From positions 1-59,047 of the forward strand of contig JAYSGB010000027.1 of the NCBI GenBank assembly GCA_041913045.1: a stretch of DNA of 59,047 nt. The letters run 5' to 3'. The translations under genes and the position numbers were made by a program. This DNA is from CAMLOF01 sp041913045. GTDB lineage: Bacteria; Pseudomonadota; Gammaproteobacteria; Burkholderiales; Burkholderiaceae_C. This document shows positions 35,754 through 43,346 of this stretch, in pieces (position 1 is the stretch's first letter; every line of letters starts with the position of its first letter). The notes beneath the pieces were generated by a model. The model had not been told where the DNA came from. It saw only the letters and a list, made by a program, of their open reading frames with translations, and ran no database searches.

Positions 35754-37868
35754 ATGAACGCCACCACAGCCACCGAAACGTCCGCCCTGCAGGGCGCCAA
35801 CCCCCTGCTCGACTTCTCCGACCTGCCGCGCTTTGACGCCATCCGCCCCGAGCATGTGGCGCCAGCAGTCGATGAACTGCTGCAGGCTGCCGATGCAGCG
35901 CTGGAGACGGTGACGGCGGCGGACTTCCCTGCCGAATGGGAGCGAATGGCGCAGGTGTTGGATGTGGCGACCGAACGCTTTGGGCGCGCCTGGGGTGCCG
36001 TCGGGCACCTCAACGCCGTGGCCGACACGCCTGAGTTGCGCGCCGCCTACAACGCTGCCCTGCCCAAGGTGACCGAGTTCTTCACCCGACTGGGTGCAGA
36101 TGAGCGCCTGTACGCCAAGTACAAGGCCATGGACCCGGCCCGTCTGACCCCCGAGCAGGCCCAGGCCCACAAGAACGCCATGCGCGGCTTTGTGCTGGGC
36201 GGTGCCGAACTGCAAGGCGCGGCCAAGGAACGCTTCGCGGCCATCCAGGAACGCCAGGCCGAGCTGAGCCAGAAGTTCAGCGAGAACGCCCTGGACGCGA
36301 CCGACGCCTACGCCTACTACGCCACCACCGAAGAACTGGACGGCCTGCCCGAAGATGTGCTGACAGCCACCCGCGCCGCCGCCGAAACTGAGGGCAAAAG
36401 CGGCCACAAGATCACCCTGAAGCTGCCCTGCTACCTGCCCGTCATGCAGTTCGGGCGCAACCGCGCCCTGCGCGAGCGGCTGTACCGGGCCTACGGCACG
36501 CGTGCCAGCGACCAGGCCAACTGCGCCGAAGTGCCAGATGGCGTCAAGTTCGACAACACGGCCCTCATCCGCGAGATCCTGGCCCTGCGCCAGGAAGAGG
36601 CCGAACTGCTGGGCTACCCTGACTTTGCCACGGTGTCCCTGGTGCCGAAGATGGCCGATTCCCCCGAGCAAGTGGTGCGATTCCTGCGCGAACTGGCTGC
36701 CAAGGCCCAGCCCTACGCCGAACAGGACCTGGCCGACATGCGTGCCTTTGCTGCCGAGCAACTGGGCCTGCAAGATCCGCAATCCTGGGACTGGACCTAC
36801 GTGGGCGAACAATTGCGCCAAGCTCGTTACGCCTACAGCGAACAGGACGTGAAGCCCTATTTCACCGCACCCAAGGTGCTGCAAGGCCTGTTCCACATCG
36901 TAGAAACGCTGTTTGAGGTGAGCATCCGCCCCGACACGGCTCCCGTGTGGCACCCCGGCGTGCAGTTCTTCCGCATTGAACGAGCCACAGGCAATGGCTC
37001 AACCCAGCTCGTCGGCCAGTTCTACCTGGACCCTGGCGCGCGCAACGGCAAACGCGGCGGCGCCTGGATGGACGACGTGCGCGCCCGCTGGCTGCGCCCC
37101 GACAACGCCGCCCTGCAAACGCCTGTGGCCCACCTGGTGTGCAACTTCGCCGAAGGCGTTGGCGGCAAGCCGCCGCTGCTCACCCACGACGACGTGATCA
37201 CCCTCTTCCACGAATTCGGCCACGGCCTGCACCACATGCTCACGCAGGTCAATGAGCGTGACGTGAGCGGCATCAGCGGCGTGGAATGGGACGCGGTGGA
37301 ACTGCCCAGCCAGTTCATGGAGAACTTCTGCTGGGAGTGGGACGTGCTCAAGCACATGACGGCCCATGTGGACACTGGCGAACCCCTGCCCCGCGAATTG
37401 TTCGACAAGATGCTGGCCGCCAAGAACTACCAGAGCGGCCTGCAGACCCTGCGCCAGATCGAATTCGCGCTGTACGACATGCTGCTGCACAGCCAGAATG
37501 CGCCGAAGAACGCCGATGGCGTGGACTTCATGGGCCTGCTCCAGCAGGTGCGCAATGAGGTAGCTGTGATCCAGCCCCCCGCCTACAACCGCATGGCCCA
37601 CACCTTCAGCCACGTCTTCGCGGGTGGCTACGCGGCGGGGTACTACAGCTACAAATGGGCCGAGGTGCTGAGCGCCGACGCCTACGCCGCCTTCGAAGAA
37701 GCGGCACAAACCGCAGGCACCACGCTGGATGTGGCCACGGGCCGACGCTACCGCCAGGCCGTTCTGGAAGCGGGCGGCAGCCGCCCGGCCATGGAATCGT
37801 TCAAGGCGTTCCGGGGGCGCGAGCCGTCCATTGATGCGCTGCTGCGGCACCAGGGCATGGCTGCCTGA
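35754..37868 (+). CDS. prlC: Oligopeptidase A (M3 metallopeptidase)
   Basis: The 704-residue cytoplasmic zinc peptidase degrades short peptides, including cleaved signal peptides. The zinc motif HEFGH is at residues 486-490, with the third ligand Glu in SGVEWDAVELPSQFMENF (family block), and HVFAGGYAAGYYSYKW near the C-terminus. ATG 35754 matches the family; the preceding 27 codons are unsupported. It is convergent with rpiA, the two stops being adjacent. Confidence 0.95.
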   Translation: MNATTATETSALQGANPLLDFSDLPRFDAIRPEHVAPAVDELLQAADAALETVTAADFPAEWERMAQVLDVATERFGRAWGAVGHLNAVADTPELRAAYNAALPKVTEFFTRLGADERLYAKYKAMDPARLTPEQAQAHKNAMRGFVLGGAELQGAAKERFAAIQERQAELSQKFSENALDATDAYAYYATTEELDGLPEDVLTATRAAAETEGKSGHKITLKLPCYLPVMQFGRNRALRERLYRAYGTRASDQANCAEVPDGVKFDNTALIREILALRQEEAELLGYPDFATVSLVPKMADSPEQVVRFLRELAAKAQPYAEQDLADMRAFAAEQLGLQDPQSWDWTYVGEQLRQARYAYSEQDVKPYFTAPKVLQGLFHIVETLFEVSIRPDTAPVWHPGVQFFRIERATGNGSTQLVGQFYLDPGARNGKRGGAWMDDVRARWLRPDNAALQTPVAHLVCNFAEGVGGKPPLLTHDDVITLFHEFGHGLHHMLTQVNERDVSGISGVEWDAVELPSQFMENFCWEWDVLKHMTAHVDTGEPLPRELFDKMLAAKNYQSGLQTLRQIEFALYDMLLHSQNAPKNADGVDFMGLLQQVRNEVAVIQPPAYNRMAHTFSHVFAGGYAAGYYSYKWAEVLSADAYAAFEEAAQTAGTTLDVATGRRYRQAVLEAGGSRPAMESFKAFRGREPSIDALLRHQGMAA

Positions 37869-38567
37869 TCAGAACACCACGGTCTTGACGCCAGCGGCCG
37901 TGCCCAGCAGGCACACGCTGGCTTTCTGGTGTGCGAACACGCCCACGGTCACCACGCCGGGCCACTGGTTCACTTCGGACTCGAATGCCAGCGGCTCGGT
38001 GATGCGCAGGCCCGTCACGTCAAGAATGTGCTGGCCGTTGTCGGTGACCAGCGGCTGGCCGTCCTTGAGGCGCAGCGTGGCCTCGCCGCCCATGACCTGG
38101 AACTGACGCGCCACGCGCTTGGCCGCCATCGGAATGACCTCCACCGGCAGCGGATAGCGCCCCAGCGTCTGCACCCACTTGGACTCGTCAGCAATGCAGA
38201 TGAAACGGCACGACTGCGCCGCCACGATCTTTTCGCGCGTGAGCGCCGCGCCACCGCCTTTGATCATGTAGCCGCGCGGGTCAATCTCGTCGGCGCCGTC
38301 CACATACACGGACAGCTCGCCGACCTCGTTGGCATCGAACACCGTAATGCCCAGCGCACGCAGCCGCTCGGTAGATGCCACCGAACTGGACACCGCGCCA
38401 GGAATGCGATCCTTGATGGTGGCCAGCGCGTCGATGAACTTGTTGACGGTGGAGCCGGTGCCCACGCCGACGATCTCGCCGGTCTGCACGTATTGCAGCG
38501 CGGCCTGGCCTACCAGGGTCTTGAGTTCGTCCTGGGACAGTGCGGGGATGGCGGAGGAAGCGGTCAT
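37869..38567 (-). CDS. rpiA: Ribose-5-phosphate isomerase A
   Basis: Interconverts ribose-5-phosphate and ribulose-5-phosphate in the cytoplasm. The 232-residue protein has the phosphate loop VGTGSTVNKFID near residue 33, the acidic DGADEIDP with catalytic Asp and Glu, and KGGGAALTREKI. ATG 38567 was chosen by similarity; no clear ribosome site is seen. A huge open frame upstream on this strand is antisense to pyrD and the LysE gene and is spurious. It diverges from pyrD over 69 bases. Confidence 0.95.
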   Translation of the reverse strand: MTASSAIPALSQDELKTLVGQAALQYVQTGEIVGVGTGSTVNKFIDALATIKDRIPGAVSSSVASTERLRALGITVFDANEVGELSVYVDGADEIDPRGYMIKGGGAALTREKIVAAQSCRFICIADESKWVQTLGRYPLPVEVIPMAAKRVARQFQVMGGEATLRLKDGQPLVTDNGQHILDVTGLRITEPLAFESEVNQWPGVVTVGVFAHQKASVCLLGTAAGVKTVVF

Positions 38568-38636
38568 GGTGGTGCGATCTGGGACAATCCGGGGTGTTTC
38601 GGCCGCGCGCGGCCCTCTTGAGACTGTCATTATCCA

Positions 38637-39695
38637 ATGTCCCTGCTGCCCTACTCCTTTGCCCGCCCCTTCCTGTTCAACATGGACCCGGAGGCCGCGC
38701 ACGAGCTGACGCTGAACAACCTGGAGCGCATCCAGAACACGCCGCTGATGTGCCTGGCTTCGCAAACCCGCGTGAGCGACCCGGTGACGCTGGCTGGGCT
38801 GACCTTCCCCAACCGCGTGGGCCTGGCCGCAGGCCTGGACAAGAACGCACGCTGCATCGATGCCTGGGGCGCCATGGGCTTTGGCTTTGTGGAGGTGGGT
38901 ACCGTCACGCCGCTGGGCCAGCCGGGCAACCCCAAGCCGCGCATGTTCCGCCTGCCGCAGGCCAACGCGCTCATCAACCGCCTGGGCTTCAATAACGAAG
39001 GGCTGGACGCCTTTGTGCGCAACGTACAGCAGTCGCGCCTGCGCCGTGCGCCGCAGCCAGGCGGCATGCTGTTGGGCCTGAACATCGGCAAGAACGCGGC
39101 CACCCCCATTGAGCGCGCCACCGACGACTACCTCATCGGCCTGCGTGGTGTGTACCCGCACGCCGACTACGTGACGGTCAACATCTCCAGCCCCAACACC
39201 AAGAACCTGCGCGCGCTGCAAAGCGACGAGGCGCTGGACCAGCTGCTGGGTGCCCTGGCGCAAGAACGCGAGGTGCTGGCGGATAGGTACGGCGCCCGCA
39301 AGCCCATCTTCGTGAAGATCGCACCCGACCTCGACGAAGCCCAGGTGGCCGTGATTGCCGACACGCTGCGCCGCCACGGCATGGACGGCGTGATTGCCAC
39401 CAACACCACGCTGTCGCGCGAAGCAGTCAAGGGCTTGCCCCACGCCGAGGAGGCGGGCGGCCTGTCTGGCGCACCGGTGCTGGAGGCCAGCAACGCGGTG
39501 ATTCGCCAGTTGCGCGCCCGGCTTGGCGCGGGCTACCCCATCATCGGGGTGGGCGGCATTCTGAGCGGCGCGGACGCCGTGAGCAAGATCGAAGCTGGTG
39601 CCGATGTGGTGCAGATTTATAGCGGCCTGATCTACAAAGGGCCGGCGCTGGTGACCGAGGCAGCCCGTGTGCTTCAAGCCCACAAGAGGAGCTGA
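38637..39695 (+). CDS. pyrD: Dihydroorotate dehydrogenase (quinone), class 2
   Basis: The 352-residue FMN enzyme oxidises dihydroorotate using membrane quinone. The N-terminal amphipathic helix that binds the membrane (SLLPYSFARPFLFNMDPE) marks class 2. GLAAGLDKNAR, NRLGFNNEG and the catalytic Ser in NISSPNTKNLR are present, with the FMN phosphate site GVGGILSG. It starts at ATG 38637, and the LysE-type gene follows three bases after its stop. Confidence 0.96.
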   Translation: MSLLPYSFARPFLFNMDPEAAHELTLNNLERIQNTPLMCLASQTRVSDPVTLAGLTFPNRVGLAAGLDKNARCIDAWGAMGFGFVEVGTVTPLGQPGNPKPRMFRLPQANALINRLGFNNEGLDAFVRNVQQSRLRRAPQPGGMLLGLNIGKNAATPIERATDDYLIGLRGVYPHADYVTVNISSPNTKNLRALQSDEALDQLLGALAQEREVLADRYGARKPIFVKIAPDLDEAQVAVIADTLRRHGMDGVIATNTTLSREAVKGLPHAEEAGGLSGAPVLEASNAVIRQLRARLGAGYPIIGVGGILSGADAVSKIEAGADVVQIYSGLIYKGPALVTEAARVLQAHKRS

Positions 39696-39698
39696 GCT

Positions 39699-40325
39699 GT
39701 GCTGCCTCTCAACGAAAGCCTGACGTTTCTGGGCGTGGCCCTGCTGCTGGGCGTGACCCCTGGCCCCGACAACGTGTTCGTGCTGATGCAGTCGGCCACG
39801 CATGGGCGCCGCGCGGGCCTGCTGGTGACGCTGGGGCTTTGCACCGGTCTGCTGGCCCACACAGCCGCAGTGGCCCTGGGGCTGGCCGCCGTGCTGGCGG
39901 CGTCTGCCACGGCGTTCACCGTGCTCAAGCTGGCGGGCGCGGCTTACCTGCTGTATCTGGCCTGGGGCGCCTGGCACGCGCCTGTGGGCAACATGGGCGG
40001 AGAAACGCTGACCCCCGTGCAGCCGGGGCGCATGTACATGCGTGGCGTGCTGATGAACCTGAGCAACCCGAAGGTGGCGATCTTTTTCCTGGCCTTCTTG
40101 CCACAGTTTGTGCAACCAGACGCCGGGCCCGTGGCGGCACAAGTGGCTTGGCTGGGCCTGCTGTTCATCGTGGCCACACTGCTGGTGTTTGGCGGCTTTG
40201 CCTGGTTTGCTTCGCTGATTGGCGGCTGGCTGCGCGGCTCCACTCGGGCGCAGCAGGTGTTGAACAGGCTGGCGGCTGCGGTGTTCGCTGACCTGGCGCT
40301 GCGGCTGGCCTTCAGCGAGCGCTGA
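39699..40325 (+). CDS. LysE-family exporter
   Basis: The 208-residue inner-membrane protein has about six hydrophobic segments and the LysE/RhtB start LNESLTFLGVALLLGVTPGPD with the GPDN motif and NLSNPKVAIFFLAFLPQF. Members export amino acids or related small molecules; the substrate cannot be assigned. It starts at GTG 39699 with GAGGAG eight bases upstream and is coupled to pyrD. Confidence 0.92.
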   Translation: MLPLNESLTFLGVALLLGVTPGPDNVFVLMQSATHGRRAGLLVTLGLCTGLLAHTAAVALGLAAVLAASATAFTVLKLAGAAYLLYLAWGAWHAPVGNMGGETLTPVQPGRMYMRGVLMNLSNPKVAIFFLAFLPQFVQPDAGPVAAQVAWLGLLFIVATLLVFGGFAWFASLIGGWLRGSTRAQQVLNRLAAAVFADLALRLAFSER

Positions 40326-40344
40326 CCTTCACTGCAAGAAGGAT

Positions 40345-41466
40345 TTACCGGGCCAGCAGGCCGGCGACGTGCTCGCCTATGGCCAAGGCGCTGGTCAAGC
40401 CGGGGGACTCGATTCCAAGCAGGTTGACAAAACCCGGCAACCCATGCTGCGTCGGGCCATCAATGCGGAAGTCCGGTGCCGGTTCACCCGGCCCGTGGAT
40501 CTTGGGCCGAACACCGCTGTAGGCAGGCTGCAACGCACCGTCCGGCAGGTAGGGCCAGTAGCGGCGCACCTCGGCATAAAAACCATCGGCGCGGCGCGGG
40601 TCCACGCGGTAGTCGATGGCTGCGGGGTCTTCCACATCCAGCCACTCGTGGTCTGGGCCAAAACGGGCCTGGCCACCCAGGTCCAGCGTGAGGTGCACCC
40701 CCAGCCATGCGTCTTGCGGCGCGGGGTAGATCAAGTGAGTAAAGGGTGCCCGCCCCGACAGGGCGTAATAGCTGCCTTTGGCGAAGTGCGGTGTGGGGCA
40801 ATGTTCAGGCGGCAAGCCCTGGACCGATTGCGCCACGGCACAGGCATGCAGCCCCGCGGCGTTGACCCAGGCATGCGTGAGCAACTCAAAAGTCTCGCCA
40901 TCGTCCGTCTGAACGTTCAGCAGCCAGTCGGCACCCACGCGGCGGGCCGAAACGAGCCTCGAAGCCAGGGCAACAGCACCGCCTGCCGCCTCCAGGCTAC
41001 CTTGCAAAGCGAGCATCAGGCCGTGGCTATCGACAATGCCCGTGGTGGGTGAAGAAAGCGCGGCCAGACATTGCAAGGCGGGTTCCCGTTGGCGGGCTTC
41101 AGTGGCGGTGAGCATGTCCACTGGTACGCCATTGGCTTCGGCTCGCACGGCAAGTTGCTGCAAGGCGCCAAGCTGCGCCTCGTCCGTAGCAACCACCAGC
41201 TTGCCGCAACGGCGGTGTGCCACGCCGTGCGATTCACAAAACCCGTAAAGTAGTTGCTTGCCACGCACGCACAAGCGTGCCTTGAGGGAACCGGGCGTGT
41301 AGTACAGGCCCGCATGGATGACCTCGCTGTTGCGCGAACTCACGCCCGTGCCTATGGCGTTTTCGCGTTCCAGCACCACCACTTCACGGCCCTGGGCTGC
41401 AAGCGCGCGCGCCACGGCCAAGCCGACCGCACCTGCACCCACCACGACGCAATCGACTGCATCCAT
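40345..41466 (-). CDS. L-2-hydroxyglutarate oxidase-like FAD enzyme
   Basis: A 373-residue flavoprotein of the DAO fold with the dinucleotide site VVVGAGAVGLAVARALA and the block SSRNSEVIHAGLYY that is typical of LhgO/L2HGDH; GIESPGLTSALAIGEHVA ends the FAD domain. It would oxidise L-2-hydroxyglutarate or a similar 2-hydroxy acid, passing electrons to oxygen or quinone. ATG 41466 overlaps the dsbB stop, suggesting coupled translation. Confidence 0.85.
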   Translation of the reverse strand: MDAVDCVVVGAGAVGLAVARALAAQGREVVVLERENAIGTGVSSRNSEVIHAGLYYTPGSLKARLCVRGKQLLYGFCESHGVAHRRCGKLVVATDEAQLGALQQLAVRAEANGVPVDMLTATEARQREPALQCLAALSSPTTGIVDSHGLMLALQGSLEAAGGAVALASRLVSARRVGADWLLNVQTDDGETFELLTHAWVNAAGLHACAVAQSVQGLPPEHCPTPHFAKGSYYALSGRAPFTHLIYPAPQDAWLGVHLTLDLGGQARFGPDHEWLDVEDPAAIDYRVDPRRADGFYAEVRRYWPYLPDGALQPAYSGVRPKIHGPGEPAPDFRIDGPTQHGLPGFVNLLGIESPGLTSALAIGEHVAGLLAR

Positions 41467-41969
41467 CAACGTGAACGCAAAAGCAGCACCAGCGCCACCG
41501 CGCCCAGCAGCAGGAAGTTCAGGAAAGACCAGTTGGCGATCGTCAGCCCCAGGAAGGTCCAGTCGATGGCCGTGCAGTCGCCACTGCCACGGAAGATCAT
41601 GGGAATGGCGCGCTTGAGCGGGAAGGATTCGATCATGCCGTAGAAGTCACGGCCACAGGTCAGCACCTCGGGCGGGTTCCACTGCAGCCAGCTCTGGCGC
41701 GCGGCAACGAAGGCACCGAACCCCGACATCAGCACAACGAGCAAGGCAAGCACTACCCTGGCGGCGCGCCCAGGCATGAACAACCCCAGCAGGGAGAACA
41801 GCGCCACGGCCAAAAGCGCATAGCGCTGCACGATGCACATCGGGCAAGGCTCCAGGCCCACCACATGCTGCAGGTAAAGCCCAAAGGCAAGCAGACCCAC
41901 GCACAGAGCCGCCATCGCGGCAAACACCTTGCGCGGATGCGCGGCCAGGGTATCGAGGTTCCAGATCAA
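41466..41969 (-). CDS. dsbB: Disulfide bond formation protein B
   Basis: The 167-residue inner-membrane protein reoxidises DsbA with quinone. Four transmembrane segments are visible, with the two redox pairs Cys42-Cys45 (PCPMC) and Cys104-Cys131 in the periplasmic loops. No ATG fits the family start, so I place it at TTG 41969, with a weak GGA six bases upstream; translation from another codon nearby is possible. It precedes the LhgO-like gene in one operon. Confidence 0.92.
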   Translation of the reverse strand: MIWNLDTLAAHPRKVFAAMAALCVGLLAFGLYLQHVVGLEPCPMCIVQRYALLAVALFSLLGLFMPGRAARVVLALLVVLMSGFGAFVAARQSWLQWNPPEVLTCGRDFYGMIESFPLKRAIPMIFRGSGDCTAIDWTFLGLTIANWSFLNFLLLGAVALVLLLRSR

Positions 41970-41988
41970 TTCAATTCCAATCCATCAG

Positions 41989-42006
41989 AAAAAAAGACCC
42001 GGGTCT
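41989..42006 (-). terminator. Possible terminator after fpr
   Basis: On the minus strand the palindrome AGACCCGGGTCT is followed by a further run of T, and the flanks CATCAG and CTGATG can also pair. The stem is short, so this is moderate evidence only. Confidence 0.45.
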
Positions 42007-42036
42007 GATGCCTTGGCTGCCGCGCAGTTCCGCGGG

Positions 42037-42816
42037 TCAGGTGGATTCGGCGAATGCGCGCTCGATGACGAAGTCGCCCGGCGTGCTGGTGTTGCCTTCG
42101 ACGAACTGACGCGCTTCCATCATGTGCTTGAGGTCGCGCAGCATCTCGGGGCTACCGCAGATCATCACGCGGTCTTCAGCCGGGTTCAGGCGTGGCAGGC
42201 CCAGGTCGTCTTCCAGCTTGCCGGTTTCCAGCAGATTGGTGATGCGGCCACGGTTCTTGAACGGCTCGCGGGTGACGGTGGGGTAGTACTTGAGCTGGCT
42301 GGAGACGATTTCACCCAGGAACTCGTGCTTCGGCAGATCGACCGTGATGTATTCGTAGTAGGCCAGTTCGTTGACCTGACGCACGCCGTGCACCAGGATG
42401 ACCTGCTCGAACTTCTCGTACGTGGCCGGGTCGCGGATGACGCTCATCCAAGGTGCCAGACCGGTGCCGGTACCCAGCAGGTACAGGCGCTTGCCAGGCA
42501 GCAGGTAGTCAATCAGCAGCGTGCCGGTGGGCTTGCGGCCGACGACGATCTTGTCGCCCGGCTGGATGTGCTGCAGGCGGCTGGTCAGGGGGCCATCGGG
42601 CACCTTGATGCTGAGGAACTCGAGGTGTTCCTCGTAATTCGGGCTGGCAATGCTGTAGGCACGCAGCAATGGCTTGCCGTTCTCCTGCTTCAGGCCAATC
42701 ATGGTGAAGTGCCCGTTGGAGAAGCGGAATGCTTGATCGCGGGTGGTGGTGAAACTGAACAGCCTGTCGGTCCAGTGGTGCACGGTCAGTACACGCTCTT
42801 CGTTGAATGCGCTCAT
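42037..42816 (-). CDS. fpr: Ferredoxin/flavodoxin-NADP reductase
   Basis: The 259-residue FAD enzyme exchanges electrons between NADPH and ferredoxin or flavodoxin. It has the FAD block LLRAYSIASPNYEEHLEF and the NADP loops LLGTGTGLAPWMS and MICGSPEMLRD. The ATG at 42816 was chosen by similarity; the upstream frame to 42993 is unsupported. It is divergent from yggX. In enterobacteria both belong to the redox-stress response, so a shared stress role is plausible. A second, unrelated ferredoxin reductase lies at 53794. Confidence 0.93.
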   Translation of the reverse strand: MSAFNEERVLTVHHWTDRLFSFTTTRDQAFRFSNGHFTMIGLKQENGKPLLRAYSIASPNYEEHLEFLSIKVPDGPLTSRLQHIQPGDKIVVGRKPTGTLLIDYLLPGKRLYLLGTGTGLAPWMSVIRDPATYEKFEQVILVHGVRQVNELAYYEYITVDLPKHEFLGEIVSSQLKYYPTVTREPFKNRGRITNLLETGKLEDDLGLPRLNPAEDRVMICGSPEMLRDLKHMMEARQFVEGNTSTPGDFVIERAFAEST

Positions 42817-42850
42817 GTCTGTGGATAGGGAAAAGCGGCCACGCCGTTGG

Positions 42851-42867
42851 GCCGCTAGTGTAGCGGC
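42851..42867. repeat. Short inverted repeat in the fpr leader
   Basis: GCCGCTA and TAGCGGC form exact 7-bp arms around GTG, 35 bases before the fpr start. It may be an operator or an RNA hairpin. Confidence 0.5.
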
Positions 42868-42969
42868 AGGCCTGTACCCGGCCTTGATTTGGCGCAACCC
42901 CACTCGCCAAGCAGGCGGGCAAAGCTTGGTACAGTCCTGTGCATGTCTGCGGGCCACATTGTGACCGCC

Positions 42970-42988
42970 GTTTCTGAAAACCAGAAAC
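42970..42988. repeat. Inverted repeat between fpr and yggX
   Basis: GTTTCTG and CAGAAAC are exact 7-bp arms around AAAAC. It lies 55 bases before yggX in an AT-rich stretch, a likely protein-binding site for one or both divergent genes. Confidence 0.5.
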
Positions 42989-43042
42989 AACAAGATTTCA
43001 TGTCTTCATAACTTTTTAAGTATTAAGAAAAGGATATCTCTC

Positions 43043-43321
43043 ATGGCACGCATGATTCAATGCATCAAGCTCGGCATCGAAGCCGAAGGCCTGGACTTCC
43101 CCCCTTACCCCGGCGAACTGGGCAAGCGCATCTACAGCAGCGTGAGCAAGCAGGCTTGGGCAGACTGGCTCAAGCACCAGACCATGCTGGTGAACGAAAA
43201 CCGCCTGAACCTGGCCGACGCCCGTGCGCGCCAATACCTGGCCCGTCAGATGGAGAAGCACTTCTTTGGCGAAGGCGCTGACCAGGCGGCCGGTTACGTG
43301 CCGCCCCCCCAGAACGGCTGA
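43043..43321 (+). CDS. yggX: Iron trafficking and oxidative protection protein YggX
   Basis: A 92-residue small cytoplasmic protein that protects iron-sulfur clusters from oxidative damage. The family pattern is clear: MIQCIKLGIEAEGLDFPPYP with the conserved Cys, then GKRIYSSVSKQAWADWLKHQTMLVNENRLN. AGGA lies nine bases before ATG 43043. It diverges from fpr, and its stop overlaps an ATG of the wrong frame for mnmC. Confidence 0.95.
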   Translation: MARMIQCIKLGIEAEGLDFPPYPGELGKRIYSSVSKQAWADWLKHQTMLVNENRLNLADARARQYLARQMEKHFFGEGADQAAGYVPPPQNG

Positions 43322-43346
43322 TGCATGCAGCACGCGATTTGACGAC

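Noticed and set aside
33950..36028. A 692-codon minus frame that extends the MFS gene backwards
   Set aside because: The extra 300 codons run through yhbY and prlC and carry no similarity; the transporter starts at 35128.
37869..40142. A 757-codon minus frame that extends rpiA upstream
   Set aside because: The extension is antisense to pyrD and the LysE-type gene and resembles no protein; rpiA starts at 38567.
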